From Fidelibacterota bacterium SCGC AAA160-B08 (GTDB lineage: Bacteria; Fidelibacterota; Marinisomatia; Marinisomatales; Marinisomataceae): a stretch of 64,000 nucleotides of DNA. A program made the translations under genes and the position numbers. Below the pieces are notes generated by a model that was not told where the DNA came from, made no database searches, and saw only the letters and a program-made list of their open reading frames with translations. Numbering within the stretch: the first letter of the stretch is position 1; each line of letters begins with the position of its first letter. This document shows, piece after piece, positions 1-8,982 of the stretch. The DNA is taken from contig AQSD01000005.1 of NCBI GenBank assembly GCA_000402755.1, forward strand, positions 1 to 64,000, given 5' to 3'.

Positions 1-168
1 ATTGAAGCTGGAGTAACATTAGGATGGGAAAAATTTGTTGGTCAAAATGGATTGAAGATTGGAATTGATGATTTTGGATTGTCTGCTCCAGGTGTTGATG
101 TAGCAATACAATTTGATTTTACAAAAGAGGCTATTCAAAATAAGATTGAAGAGTATTTTAATGTCTAA
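1..168 (+). CDS. tkt: Transketolase, C-terminal end (partial)
   Basis: The window opens inside this gene. Frame 1 is open from the first base to a TAA at 166-168 and gives 55 residues. They match the end of transketolase: EAGVTLGWEKFVG followed by IGIDDFGLSAPG and an FDFT turn, the conserved C-terminal domain ending. Transketolase moves two-carbon units between sugar phosphates in the non-oxidative pentose phosphate pathway. The stop overlaps the start of rpiB by 8 bases, so the two pentose phosphate genes are probably translationally coupled. Only the last part is visible, so nothing can be said about the thiamine diphosphate site. Confidence 0.85.
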   Translation: MEAGVTLGWEKFVGQNGLKIGIDDFGLSAPGVDVAIQFDFTKEAIQNKIEEYFNV

Positions 169-607
169 TAAGGCTATCGTATTAGCAACAGATCATGCAG
201 GATTTGAGCTAAAAGAATCTGTTAAAAAATTTCTATTAGAATCAAATTATGAAGTAAAAGATTTTGGTGCATTTACATACGAATCTACTGATGATTATCC
301 TGATTTCATTAATCCTGCAGCAAAGTTTATATCAGAAAATGATAATATAATGGGTATTATTTTTGGAGGATCAGGGCAGGGCGAAGCAATGGCGGCTAAT
401 AGATTTAAAGGTGTCAGAGCGGCTGTATTTTATGATGGTCCAGACGAAATTATAGACTTATCAAGATTGCATAATAATGCTAATATTTTATCTCTTGGAT
501 CACGCTTTATTACATCAGAACGCGCAATCGAACTAATTAAGCAATGGCTGAGTGTAGAGTTTGAGGGTGGTAGACATCAAGAGAGAATTGCAAAACTAGA
601 CTCTTAG
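161..607 (+). CDS. rpiB: Ribose 5-phosphate isomerase B
   Basis: This 148-residue protein of the RpiB/LacAB family interconverts ribose 5-phosphate and ribulose 5-phosphate in the cytosol. ATDHAG near residue 9 and GGSGQGEAMAAN at 69-80 are the family's phosphate-binding and active-site stretches. The E. coli enzyme uses a cysteine as base; here that place is Ser71 and a glutamate sits at 75, as in the mycobacterial-type enzyme, where Glu75 is the proposed base. An in-frame ATG at 113 exists, but the start at 161 begins with MSNKAIVLATDH, which fits the family N-terminus and overlaps the transketolase stop by only 8 bases. Confidence 0.9.
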   Translation: MSNKAIVLATDHAGFELKESVKKFLLESNYEVKDFGAFTYESTDDYPDFINPAAKFISENDNIMGIIFGGSGQGEAMAANRFKGVRAAVFYDGPDEIIDLSRLHNNANILSLGSRFITSERAIELIKQWLSVEFEGGRHQERIAKLDS

Positions 608-630
608 TGATTTTTAATATTTATGAATTC

Positions 631-1482
631 TTATATAAATAAATCTGCTAATATTAAAAAGAACAATAATGGAAAATAATAAATTGATGTCTTAAATATT
701 AAAACAGCATTTTCTCTAGATTGCTCTAAAATGAATGGAAGACAACAGAGCATGTAAATATTGCTCAATAAGTATGCTCCTACAAAATATACCCTTCCTG
801 AGACTCCAAAGAAAAATGGTAAAGTAGAAATTGGAATCAATATTAATGCATGTAAAAAAGTATGTATAACTGTTTTTCTTACTCCATTTTCTACAACAGG
901 TAACATCTTTAATCCTGCTTTAGCATAGTCTTCTTTGTACATAAATGCGATAGCATAAAAATGAGGGTGTTGCCAAAAAAATAAAATTAAGAATAAGGCT
1001 ATTCCTCCTAAATCTAAACTATTTGTTGCTGCTGTCCATCCTCCTAATGGGGGTATTGCGCCAGGTATAGCTCCAATAGAGGTATTTATCCAAGATATTC
1101 TTTTTAAAGGCGTATAGACCAATAGATATAACGCAATAGTCAATATGGATAGTAATGCAGTAAGCGGATTTACTTTGAAGTATAGCGTTGATAAGCCTAA
1201 TAGAATACATGACACCCCTAAAAACAATGCAAATTGAAAAGATATTTTTTTTGTGGGTAAGACTCTATTTTTTGTTCGATCCATTTTTTTATCTGAATTA
1301 ATTTCTATGACATTATTTATGATAGAACCACCTGTTGACGACAATAAAGTACCTATAATAGTATAAAATAATAAAGAGGATGAAAATGTGCCTTGCGCAC
1401 CAAGATAAAATCCAATAATTGTTGTGGTTAGTACTAAAAATCCAATCCTAATCTTTGTTAGCTCAATTAAATTTTTAACCAT
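631..1482 (-). CDS. ctaB: Heme O synthase (protoheme IX farnesyltransferase)
   Basis: This 283-residue polytopic UbiA-family prenyltransferase adds a farnesyl group to heme b to make heme O, the precursor of the heme A in the oxidase encoded upstream. The first acidic motif is seen as NNVIEINSDKKMDRT followed by KNRVLPTKK, matching the N-x-x-x-D...MxRTxxR pattern of CtaB/COX10. About eight or nine hydrophobic segments are visible, which is the usual size for the family. It is the last gene of the respiratory operon and starts one base after the SCO gene stop. The family assignment is firm, and the heme O role is supported by the adjacent ctaA and oxidase genes. Confidence 0.93.
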   Translation of the reverse strand: MVKNLIELTKIRIGFLVLTTTIIGFYLGAQGTFSSSLLFYTIIGTLLSSTGGSIINNVIEINSDKKMDRTKNRVLPTKKISFQFALFLGVSCILLGLSTLYFKVNPLTALLSILTIALYLLVYTPLKRISWINTSIGAIPGAIPPLGGWTAATNSLDLGGIALFLILFFWQHPHFYAIAFMYKEDYAKAGLKMLPVVENGVRKTVIHTFLHALILIPISTLPFFFGVSGRVYFVGAYLLSNIYMLCCLPFILEQSRENAVLIFKTSIYYFPLLFFLILADLFI

Positions 1483-1483
1483 A

Positions 1484-2077
1484 CTAACCCTGCTTAATTA
1501 AGGTAACGATATCATTTTGCAACTCGACTATATTAGCATCAACAGTACCTTCATAGTACTTTCTAATATTTCTGTCTTTATCAATTAAGATAAGTCGAGT
1601 AGAATGTCCAACTGGTAATAAGCTAGCCGATAGAAAGAATCCATCTTCGGACAATTTAACAACATCGTTAATATCTCCTCTTAGAAAAAACCAATTATTT
1701 TTAGTGCTATACTTATCAGAAAATTCTTTCAATATATTACTTGAATCATAGTCAGGATCTGTTGTTATTGATAGAAACTGCAATATATCTGAATCTGAAA
1801 ATCTTTTTTGTAACAATCCCATATTTGTTGACATAATTGGGCATGCACCTTCGCATTGAGTAAAAATAAAACTAGCTACAGTAATTTTATTATCTAATTT
1901 TTTTTCTGTAAATGGAATACCATCAAAATTGTCTAATTCAAAGGATGGAACTTCTGATATAATAGATAGATTATTAATTCTAGATTGAGTCGCTTTATCT
2001 ATAGTAAATAATCCTATAATACCTAAGATTAGAACTGAAAAAAATGCAATTATTAATTTTTTATTTAGAGTATTCAT
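1484..2077 (-). CDS. SCO1/SenC-family copper chaperone (first of three)
   Basis: This 197-residue protein has an N-terminal membrane anchor (about residues 8-25) and a periplasmic thioredoxin-like domain. It carries the SCO copper site: CEGAC at 75-79 (CX3C) and a distal His157 in the GHSTR stretch. SCO proteins deliver copper to, or reduce, the CuA site of oxidase subunit II. Its start overlaps the 3' end of ctaA by 17 bases. It lies between the two heme-modifying enzymes, so this operon carries both copper and heme assembly factors. Two more SCO proteins occur at 6688-7494 and 26662-27303. Which one serves CuA and which serves CuB or redox balance cannot be told from sequence. Confidence 0.9.
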   Translation of the reverse strand: MNTLNKKLIIAFFSVLILGIIGLFTIDKATQSRINNLSIISEVPSFELDNFDGIPFTEKKLDNKITVASFIFTQCEGACPIMSTNMGLLQKRFSDSDILQFLSITTDPDYDSSNILKEFSDKYSTKNNWFFLRGDINDVVKLSEDGFFLSASLLPVGHSTRLILIDKDRNIRKYYEGTVDANIVELQNDIVTLIKQG

Positions 2078-2987
2078 TACCGATGCAATTATACAATATA
2101 ATTATTACACCGACAAGCCAAGATGAGCCCCACGTATGGAATAGCCTTGTTAATTGAGGTAATTCAAAGAAAACCATCATCTCTCCTAAAAAAATCTGAA
2201 CTATAATCATACCAAGTATAAATATGCCTAAAAATCTTGCAATATATAGCTTATTTTCTCTCAATTGAGAATAAATATATATACTCAAAAATAATAAGGT
2301 AAATCCTAGGAAAGAGTGTAAATATTTATAAGAATCTAAGGCATTCAATAGCTCCCCCTTAGATAGCAAGGGATTTTCAATAGAAACAAGCTCAAGGTTA
2401 GTTCTGATGCCGGTTCCTAAAAGAATTTCTATAACAATTAATATCCAAAAAATAATCAAACTATTCGAAAGTGATTTGTTAATCTCTAGATCTTTAAACT
2501 TTTTTATATTTATCAACTTATAAGATTCAATGCATGCATAGCTTAATACCGATACCAACATAAGAGCTAATATCATATGGAGACTAACAAGAAAAGGGTT
2601 TAAAATTGAAGAAACTACAATAGCACCTAATCCACCATTTGCTGCCACTAGAATCAGAGATAAAATTGCTGAAACTAATAGCTTCGTTTCTTTGCGAAAA
2701 TAATATATTGCTATGATATTCAATATGATAATTGAAAAACCCACCAAGACTCCAAGCGAGCGATTACCATACTCTATCCAAGCTAGTACAATATTAAAAG
2801 ACGTAGCATCAATATAGGAAGGTATTTGATCAATATTGGTTGGTGGTATCCATCGACCAAAACATTTAGGCCAGTCTGGACAACCCATACCAGAGCCTGA
2901 AACACGTACCAATCCACCGACAAAAATTAAAAGATAAGATAAGACTGTTGAAACTACAGCAGATTGAAAAAAAAGCTGTTTTTTCAT
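2061..2987 (-). CDS. ctaA: Heme A synthase (CtaA/COX15 family)
   Basis: This 308-residue membrane enzyme oxidises the C8 methyl of heme O to give heme A. About eight transmembrane segments are visible. Family hallmarks are the extracytoplasmic cysteine pair in GCPDWPKC (Cys36 and Cys42), EYGNR near 72-76, LHM in the fourth helix, YLHSFLGF and LFHTWGSS. The helix that usually reads E-x-x-H-R has Asn75 in place of the first His. I recall this variant from Bacteroidota-type enzymes but cannot verify it here. The gene follows subunit IV directly and overlaps the downstream SCO gene. Confidence 0.9.
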   Translation of the reverse strand: MKKQLFFQSAVVSTVLSYLLIFVGGLVRVSGSGMGCPDWPKCFGRWIPPTNIDQIPSYIDATSFNIVLAWIEYGNRSLGVLVGFSIIILNIIAIYYFRKETKLLVSAILSLILVAANGGLGAIVVSSILNPFLVSLHMILALMLVSVLSYACIESYKLINIKKFKDLEINKSLSNSLIIFWILIVIEILLGTGIRTNLELVSIENPLLSKGELLNALDSYKYLHSFLGFTLLFLSIYIYSQLRENKLYIARFLGIFILGMIIVQIFLGEMMVFFELPQLTRLFHTWGSSWLVGVIIILYNCIGNEYSK

Positions 2988-3404
2988 TTAATGGTGATCC
3001 TCATCCCCTTCATGACTATCAATACCATGCTCATCGACCGGATTTCCATGAGTATCTGTAAGAGGCAAGGAATCATAAAAGGCAGCACGCTTATTAATAG
3101 GATATTCCACTTCAGGGTTGACTCCTCCCCTAAAACCAGTATCCAAAAGAGTTACTGTTATAAATATTCCAAGAAACATTAAGGACATAATAAACATTGT
3201 TAAATTTTTCTTATCATCCCAAAGAAGATGCATGAAAAATAAAGCAACTAAAGTAGCCTTAAATGTTGCTACACCCATAGCGATGATAATATTAAATGAT
3301 CCAAAGTCAAAATAAGATACCCAAACTGTAACTGCTGTAAGACAAAACAATGCTCCGGCAATTACTAGGTATGTTTTCAACGGTGTTATATGATGTTCAG
3401 ACAT
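2988..3404 (-). CDS. Cytochrome c oxidase subunit IV (small prokaryotic type)
   Basis: This 138-residue protein has three membrane helices (about residues 12-32, 38-60 and 70-92) and an acidic, His-rich C-terminal tail. The pattern LKTYLVIAGALFCLTAVTVW followed by FKATLVALFFMHL is that of the prokaryotic oxidase subunit IV family (CtaF/CoxD-like). The subunit is thought to stabilise the core oxidase. It sits 7 bases after the subunit III gene and abuts ctaA. The tail (DEHGIDSHEGDEDHH region) is rich in His and Asp and could bind metal, but that is a guess. Confidence 0.88.
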   Translation of the reverse strand: MSEHHITPLKTYLVIAGALFCLTAVTVWVSYFDFGSFNIIIAMGVATFKATLVALFFMHLLWDDKKNLTMFIMSLMFLGIFITVTLLDTGFRGGVNPEVEYPINKRAAFYDSLPLTDTHGNPVDEHGIDSHEGDEDHH

Positions 3405-3411
3405 AATGTTC

Positions 3412-4065
3412 CTATATTAAGTAGAATAGTGGAAATAAATAAATCCAGATTAAATCAACTAAGTGCCAAAAGATACCAATCATCTCCATCGGAGTATAAT
3501 ATTTAGAATGTAAATTTCCTTTAGCTGTTGCATAAATTAACCATGCAATTAATCCCATACCAATTGCTACATGCAATCCATGTAGTCCAGTCATAATAAA
3601 ATAGATACTGAAGAAGATATGCGGATTATTAAGATGAGCAATTTCAGGTCCCATATAGCTATAATACTCTCCTGGTAATTGACCTACTTCGAACTTATGA
3701 GAATACTCTAAATATTTAATACCTAAGAACATAAAAGCAAACAAAAATGTTGCTATAAGCATGAATAAAGATAGTTTTTGTTTCTTCTGCTGTATCGCCC
3801 ATACAGCAAGAACCATTGTTAATGAACTAGTAATCAGAACGATTGTATTCAATAATCCTTTATTAACATCTAGAAGTAGATTTGCTCCAACAAACATTTC
3901 AGGATACCAAGAACGATATACAACATATGCAACGAATAAACCCCCAAAAGTTAAAACTTCGGTAAGAATAAAAGCCCACATGCCAAGCTTTGCAGTTTCA
4001 TACTGCTGATCAACATCATGAAAGTGATGTTGCAGAAAATCGGGTGATGAATTATCGTGACTCAT
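3412..4065 (-). CDS. ctaE: Cytochrome c oxidase subunit III
   Basis: This 217-residue integral membrane protein is a short bacterial form of subunit III, missing the first two helices of mitochondrial types. It starts with a His-rich stretch, then AKLGMWAFILTEVLTFGGLF, and ends with the family signature FHGLHVAIG-like TGLHGLHVAIGMG and WHLVDLIWIYLFPLFYL. Subunit III stabilises the active site of subunit I and may help proton entry. It overlaps the coxI stop by four bases (4062-4065), indicating translational coupling. Confidence 0.93.
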   Translation of the reverse strand: MSHDNSSPDFLQHHFHDVDQQYETAKLGMWAFILTEVLTFGGLFVAYVVYRSWYPEMFVGANLLLDVNKGLLNTIVLITSSLTMVLAVWAIQQKKQKLSLFMLIATFLFAFMFLGIKYLEYSHKFEVGQLPGEYYSYMGPEIAHLNNPHIFFSIYFIMTGLHGLHVAIGMGLIAWLIYATAKGNLHSKYYTPMEMIGIFWHLVDLIWIYLFPLFYLI

Positions 4066-5684
4066 TTTTTAAATGTTGGCTCAACGACGACTTTATCATA
4101 ATCATATGGACCATGCTCAAGCACAGGATCTTTTTCAAAATTATGTGGATGAGGAGGTGAGCTAGTATGTGTCCACTCCAATGTCATTGCACCCCATGGA
4201 TTAGTACCCGGGTCTAGCTTATTACTTTTTCTTAAAGACCAAAGTAAGTTCATGATTGCAATAAATATGGATAGTCCAAGTATTCCTGACCAAAAACTAG
4301 AATAGTTATGTAACTCTGCATATTGAGGATCATAAGTAGCATACCTTCTTGGCATTCCTCTTAATCCTAATAAGAATTGAGGGAAAAATGTACCATTGAA
4401 ACCTAGAAATACTCCTAAACAACAAATGGATGCTACCGTTTGATTATACATTGTACCCATAGTTTTAGGCCACCAATGATGTAACCCTCCAAGAAAAGCA
4501 ATAATAGTACCACCTTGCATTACATAGTGAAAGTGAGCAACTACGAAATAGGTATCATGTAAATGAATATCTAAGGCTACTGCACCAAGAAATATTCCTG
4601 TTAATCCTCCAATAGTAAATAAGAATAAAAAGGATAAAGCATATAGCATAGGAGGCGTAAAAGATACTTGACCTTTATACATAGTTAATATCCAGCTAAA
4701 TATTTTTACTCCTGTAGGAATACCTACAAAATATGTTATAAAAGAAAATACAATTTGAGAAAAAACTGATTGTCCCGATGTAAACATGTGATGACCCCAA
4801 ACTAAGAATCCAATAAATGCAATTGATAGTGTTGAGAATGCAATAAATTTATATCCCCATATTTTCTTTCTGGAGTGTACTGGAATAATTTCACTAATAA
4901 TTCCGAATGCAGGCAATATCATAATGTATACAGCAGGATGAGAATAGAACCAGAAAAAATGCTGATAAAGAACAGGATCTCCCCCAAGAGCAGGATCAAA
5001 AATTCCAATTCCTAGCAATCTCTCCAAAATTAACAAAACCATTGTAATTGCAATAACAGGAGTTGCTGTAATCTGTACCAAAGATGTTCCATAGAGAGCC
5101 CATACAAATAATGGTAGTTTATACCATGTTAATCCAGGAATTCTCATTTTGTGAATAGTGGCAATAAAATTTAGTCCTGTTAAAATAGATGAAAATCCAA
5201 TAATAAAAATTCCCATTGTCATAGGTATTACATTTGATGTGCTAGTAGTAGAATAGGGTGTATAAAATGTCCAACCTGTATCTACTCCACCCGAAATAAT
5301 AGTATATACAACAAATAGTGCACCTAAAGTATATATATAGAAACTAGCAAGATTTAATCGGGGGAATGCTACATCTTTTGCACCTAACATAAGAGGAAGT
5401 AACATATTTCCTAACGCTCCAGGAATCGCAGGAATAATAAATAAGAAAATCATAATTGCACCATGCAATGTGTATACATTGTTATAAGTTTCATTTGACA
5501 TGAAATCATTACCGGGAGCAGCTAATTCAAGTCGCATCCCTAGTGCTAACAATCCGCCTAGAAAGAAAAATATTATTCCACCAAGAAGATACATAAGACC
5601 AATACGCTTATGATCTAATGTTAACAACCATGACATTATGCCTTTTGGATGAGTAAGATAATTTTGTTTTTGATTTTCAGCCAT
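4062..5684 (-). CDS. ctaD: Cytochrome c oxidase subunit I (A2-type, caa3-like)
   Basis: This 540-residue catalytic subunit reduces oxygen to water and pumps protons. About twelve helices are visible. Ligands seen are His74 and His386 for low-spin heme a, His384 for heme a3, and His249, His298 and His299 for CuB. Tyr253 is in position for the His-Tyr crosslink. Helix VI reads YSHPAV at 247-252 instead of the ExxHPEV of A1 oxidases. That YSHP motif defines A2-type heme-copper oxidases, in which Tyr-Ser replace the K/D-channel glutamate. The gene lies between subunits II and III, as in caa3 operons. Confidence 0.96.
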   Translation of the reverse strand: MAENQKQNYLTHPKGIMSWLLTLDHKRIGLMYLLGGIIFFFLGGLLALGMRLELAAPGNDFMSNETYNNVYTLHGAIMIFLFIIPAIPGALGNMLLPLMLGAKDVAFPRLNLASFYIYTLGALFVVYTIISGGVDTGWTFYTPYSTTSTSNVIPMTMGIFIIGFSSILTGLNFIATIHKMRIPGLTWYKLPLFVWALYGTSLVQITATPVIAITMVLLILERLLGIGIFDPALGGDPVLYQHFFWFYSHPAVYIMILPAFGIISEIIPVHSRKKIWGYKFIAFSTLSIAFIGFLVWGHHMFTSGQSVFSQIVFSFITYFVGIPTGVKIFSWILTMYKGQVSFTPPMLYALSFLFLFTIGGLTGIFLGAVALDIHLHDTYFVVAHFHYVMQGGTIIAFLGGLHHWWPKTMGTMYNQTVASICCLGVFLGFNGTFFPQFLLGLRGMPRRYATYDPQYAELHNYSSFWSGILGLSIFIAIMNLLWSLRKSNKLDPGTNPWGAMTLEWTHTSSPPHPHNFEKDPVLEHGPYDYDKVVVEPTFKK

Positions 5685-5704
5685 AAGTATATCCTAATTT
5701 ACAA

Positions 5705-6676
5705 TTAAATTTGAGAATCCTCTTTTAAAGATTTTAAAAAAGCAATCAATGCATCTAGCTCCCTATCATTTAATAGACCTTGATAGGTAGGCATAACTCC
5801 TTGATAGCCTGCTACTATTTTTGTTTGTGGTTCTAGTATAGAGCTTCTTATATAATTATCATCAATTATAGTGCTAGTACCATCATCAAAAACTCTTTCC
5901 TCTCCCCACATTTGACTTGTCTGCAAGTATGATGGGCCAACTAAAGCGGAGCCATCTAAGGTATGACAAGTATTGCATGCTTTTTTAGTATATAGTTTTG
6001 CACCAAGCTCATCTAGTGGTATATCTTCATCATCTGATCCAAGCTCTGCAACCCATGCTTCATATTGGGCAGGTTTCATAACAATAACTTTTGCTCCCAT
6101 TTGAGAGTGTCCTGTTCCACAATATTCGGTGCAAAATATATCATATACTCCCTCTTGTTGAGCATCAAACCACATTACATTATATCTATTAGGTAGACAG
6201 TCCATCTTAGTTCTCATAACAGGAATGAAGAAGCTATGCAATACATCCTTAGAAGAAAGAACAATTTTAATAGGCTGATTAGAAGGTACTACAAGCTCGT
6301 TAAGAGTTGTACCTCCGTCAGGATAATCAAATGTCCAAAACCAACTCTGACCAGTAACTTTAATTTCAATCGCATCATCAGGAACAATGATCATTTTTAA
6401 ATATGATCTAATACCCCATACAAATGTGATACTTACTAGTATAAGAGGAATAATGAAAAATAATGATTCTAGTATATTGCTATGATCTTTACTACTCGTA
6501 AGTCTGACCTCATCACCTTTTTTGAATCGATATTTGATTGCTAAGTACGCCATACCAAATACAACGATAGCAAAGAGGATTATTGATGAATAAAAAATAA
6601 AATAGAATAGGTTGTCAATGTCAGCAGCAAAGGTTGACACCTGTTTTGGAAACAAATATTCAGTTAATCTATCCAT
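5705..6676 (-). CDS. ctaC: Cytochrome c oxidase subunit II fused to cytochrome c (caa3 type)
   Basis: This 323-residue protein has two N-terminal helices (about 24-48 and 70-90), a cupredoxin domain with a complete CuA site (His147, Cys182, Glu184, Cys186, His190, Met193), and a C-terminal cytochrome c domain with CNTCH at 234-238. A late Met in GVMPTYQG is the likely sixth heme ligand. The fused heme domain makes the enzyme a caa3-type oxidase that can take electrons directly from alternative complex III. The gene is followed 20 bases later by subunit I and preceded by a SCO gene. Confidence 0.95.
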   Translation of the reverse strand: MDRLTEYLFPKQVSTFAADIDNLFYFIFYSSIILFAIVVFGMAYLAIKYRFKKGDEVRLTSSKDHSNILESLFFIIPLILVSITFVWGIRSYLKMIIVPDDAIEIKVTGQSWFWTFDYPDGGTTLNELVVPSNQPIKIVLSSKDVLHSFFIPVMRTKMDCLPNRYNVMWFDAQQEGVYDIFCTEYCGTGHSQMGAKVIVMKPAQYEAWVAELGSDDEDIPLDELGAKLYTKKACNTCHTLDGSALVGPSYLQTSQMWGEERVFDDGTSTIIDDNYIRSSILEPQTKIVAGYQGVMPTYQGLLNDRELDALIAFLKSLKEDSQI

Positions 6677-6687
6677 GTCTTCTACTA

Positions 6688-7494
6688 TTATCCCCTAAAT
6701 AAATTATGATCATTTTTCCAGTAACCTACAATTGTAATGCCTAGAAAAATGATAGTTAATATACCCCCTAATCTCATAATATTGGTAGCAAAAAGTGTAT
6801 AAGTATTTTTGTAGGGGTCATAGTGGTAGCAATAAAGAACTATTTTATCAAGAGTACTTCCTATTTTTCCTTCGCCAGCCTCTAACAAGCTTAGCTTTAA
6901 ATCTTTTGCTAGAAATTGAATTCCATATAAATATCGTGATATTTTTCCTTCTGGACTTAATACAGAAATTGCTGCAGGGTGCATATACTCATCTCTATCT
7001 TCGTCATAATAGTATATAAACCCTATGCTATCGGCAATTTTCTTTATATTCTCTTGATCGCCAGTTAAAAAGTGCCAATCATTCTTAACGTTCTTAAGAT
7101 TGTATGCTGCTATATAGTTTTTTTTCTTTTGATTAGCAAATGCTGTGCTCTCATTAGGGTTAATATCAATAGTAATAATTTGATATTCTTCTCCTGCATT
7201 CAATGTTAGTTTTTCAATCGATTCAGCTAACCCATTTAGCACAAGCGTACAGAGCATCGGACATTCAAAGTAATTTAATGTGAGAATTGTAGGAATATTT
7301 TTTTCAAATAAATCTTTTAGGAGAATTGTTTCACCAGATTCATTGATAAATGTAGTATCTAGAGGAATATAATTTCCTAATTGCTCTATAACATCTATTG
7401 GAAAATCTGTTGGAGTTTCTTCTTTTAATGTTTGCGAAAACAAGAAGTGACTTGAAAATAGAAATACTAAAAGTAAATTATTTCTTTTGATCAT
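6688..7494 (-). CDS. SCO1/SenC-family protein with C-terminal membrane anchor
   Basis: This 268-residue protein has a cleavable-looking signal (ending near residue 21, FLFSQ), a thioredoxin-like SCO domain with CPMLC at 78-82 and a distal His in EYMHPAAI, then a C-terminal transmembrane helix near 238-257. This layout, tethered at the C-terminus, differs from the N-anchored SCO at 1484-2077. It lies directly before the subunit II gene, so CuA assembly is its likely job. Its start overlaps the 99-residue gene by 17 bases. Identification of the family is firm and the target is inferred from position. Confidence 0.88.
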   Translation of the reverse strand: MIKRNNLLLVFLFSSHFLFSQTLKEETPTDFPIDVIEQLGNYIPLDTTFINESGETILLKDLFEKNIPTILTLNYFECPMLCTLVLNGLAESIEKLTLNAGEEYQIITIDINPNESTAFANQKKKNYIAAYNLKNVKNDWHFLTGDQENIKKIADSIGFIYYYDEDRDEYMHPAAISVLSPEGKISRYLYGIQFLAKDLKLSLLEAGEGKIGSTLDKIVLYCYHYDPYKNTYTLFATNIMRLGGILTIIFLGITIVGYWKNDHNLFRG

Positions 7495-7777
7495 CTAGTA
7501 ATAGCTCTTTTGATCGATCAATAGGTATATGATAAATTTCTTTTTCTTTATCGATTACCTTATAGCTATTGAGAGTTTCGCTTTCTGATTTTCTTAATTC
7601 AATTAATTTTTTTGATCGTTTACTGAGCTTAAATTCATAAACAGTGTCATCTAAAACACGTACATAGTATTCAAATAAAAGAAAAAGGGTGACTATAATT
7701 GTTAAAACAAATATAAATCCTCCAATTATTACTGGCTTAACTGGTATATCTTCTTTTTCGTAACCTAGATTATCCAT
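7478..7777 (-). CDS. Small single-helix membrane protein of the actF-cox junction
   Basis: This 99-residue protein has one membrane helix (about residues 17-41) between a short acidic N-terminus and a charged C-terminal part rich in Lys, Glu and Ser. I do not recognise a named family. It sits in the middle of the respiratory operon, two bases after actF and overlapping the SCO gene by 17 bases, so it is almost certainly co-produced with alternative complex III and the oxidase. It may be a small accessory subunit or an assembly factor at the junction of the two complexes. This is inference from position only. Confidence 0.75.
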   Translation of the reverse strand: MDNLGYEKEDIPVKPVIIGGFIFVLTIIVTLFLLFEYYVRVLDDTVYEFKLSKRSKKLIELRKSESETLNSYKVIDKEKEIYHIPIDRSKELLLDDQKK

Positions 7778-7779
7778 AA

Positions 7780-8982
7780 TTAGTGATTCCTATGATTGAT
7801 TGAATGTATTAATTCTGGATCATTAATAGATACTAGAGGACTTCTAGACATGATATATCTAAAGCCGCCAATAAATATAGAAGCAAACCCTAGCATGCTA
7901 GCAATATCATATATTCCGATATGAAAATCATGATGGTGAATAGTTGGCATCACAATAAAATTAATATCGATATAATGCATAAATAGTATCCATATGCTCA
8001 TAAATTGTAGTAGTCTTATATTTCTTTTTGACCCTCTAAAAATTAAAGAAAAGAACGGAATAAAGAACTTACCTACTATCAATAAAACACTTATTGTTTT
8101 CCAAGAACCTACCCATCGATGAAGATACCAAATAGTTTCTTCCGGAATATTACTGTACCAAATAAAATAAAATTGTGCTCCAGCGATGTAACAGTAAAAA
8201 ACTGTAAATGCAAATAAGTATTTACCAAGATCATGGAAATGTTCCTCGGATACAATATCTTTTAAATATCCCTGATCTTTCAAGCGGATTAGTGTAAATG
8301 TTAAGAACGCTAAGAATGCTAAAAATGATCCTGCAAAAGTATATACTCCATACATCGTAGAATACCAATGAGGGTCTAAGCTCATTAGCCAGTCTAGACC
8401 TGCAAAAGTAATACTTGTAAACAGCAATACTCCTATAGGGCTCATAGTGAAATTCTTTAATTTTATTAATGCGTTATGGTCTCCATCAATATCATGCTTA
8501 GTAGATGTAAAATAAATATAAAAAGCTATGACGTTCCATAAGCTAAAATATGCTACTGCTCTTTGTATAAAAAATTGTTTATTTAGAAAGGGTAGTTTGT
8601 GCTGTATCAGATGATCAGCTTCAAAGCTATGTGTAAGCCAATAGCTGTGAGCTGGAAGCCATTTAAATAACAATTCCATACCTGCAATAATTGGAAAAAA
8701 TAATATTGTAAATATTGGCATTAACATCAGAGTATTCTCCATAACTCTTTTTATAGCAACACTCCATGTAGCAGAAAAAGCATAGTGAACAAATATAAAG
8801 AACATTGCTCCAAGTATAATGCTTAACCAGAAAAAGAAAGATGTAAGATAGGAAAAATAAAATTCTTTTGAATCAAAACCAGAAAACCAAGCAATGCTAA
8901 GTAGTGCTAGTCCTGCAAACATTAAAATAAAATTAGTAGATTTTTTTGAGCTATAATTATATGTTTTTGAATCTAATTTCAT
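7780..8982 (-). CDS. actF: Alternative complex III subunit ActF
   Basis: This 400-residue polytopic protein with about ten helices is the ActF subunit, a paralogue of ActC in the NrfD-related membrane family, of alternative complex III. The complex oxidises menaquinol and passes electrons to cytochrome c or directly to the oxidase. Features such as the YLTSFFFWLSIILGAMFFIF first helices, SLDPHWYSTMYGVYTFAGSF and HYIDINFIVMP are typical of the quinol:cytochrome c oxidoreductase quinone-binding subunit 2 family. Its start overlaps actE by four bases. Six act genes follow the canonical A-B-C-D-E-F order. Confidence 0.92.
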   Translation of the reverse strand: MKLDSKTYNYSSKKSTNFILMFAGLALLSIAWFSGFDSKEFYFSYLTSFFFWLSIILGAMFFIFVHYAFSATWSVAIKRVMENTLMLMPIFTILFFPIIAGMELLFKWLPAHSYWLTHSFEADHLIQHKLPFLNKQFFIQRAVAYFSLWNVIAFYIYFTSTKHDIDGDHNALIKLKNFTMSPIGVLLFTSITFAGLDWLMSLDPHWYSTMYGVYTFAGSFLAFLAFLTFTLIRLKDQGYLKDIVSEEHFHDLGKYLFAFTVFYCYIAGAQFYFIWYSNIPEETIWYLHRWVGSWKTISVLLIVGKFFIPFFSLIFRGSKRNIRLLQFMSIWILFMHYIDINFIVMPTIHHHDFHIGIYDIASMLGFASIFIGGFRYIMSRSPLVSINDPELIHSINHRNH

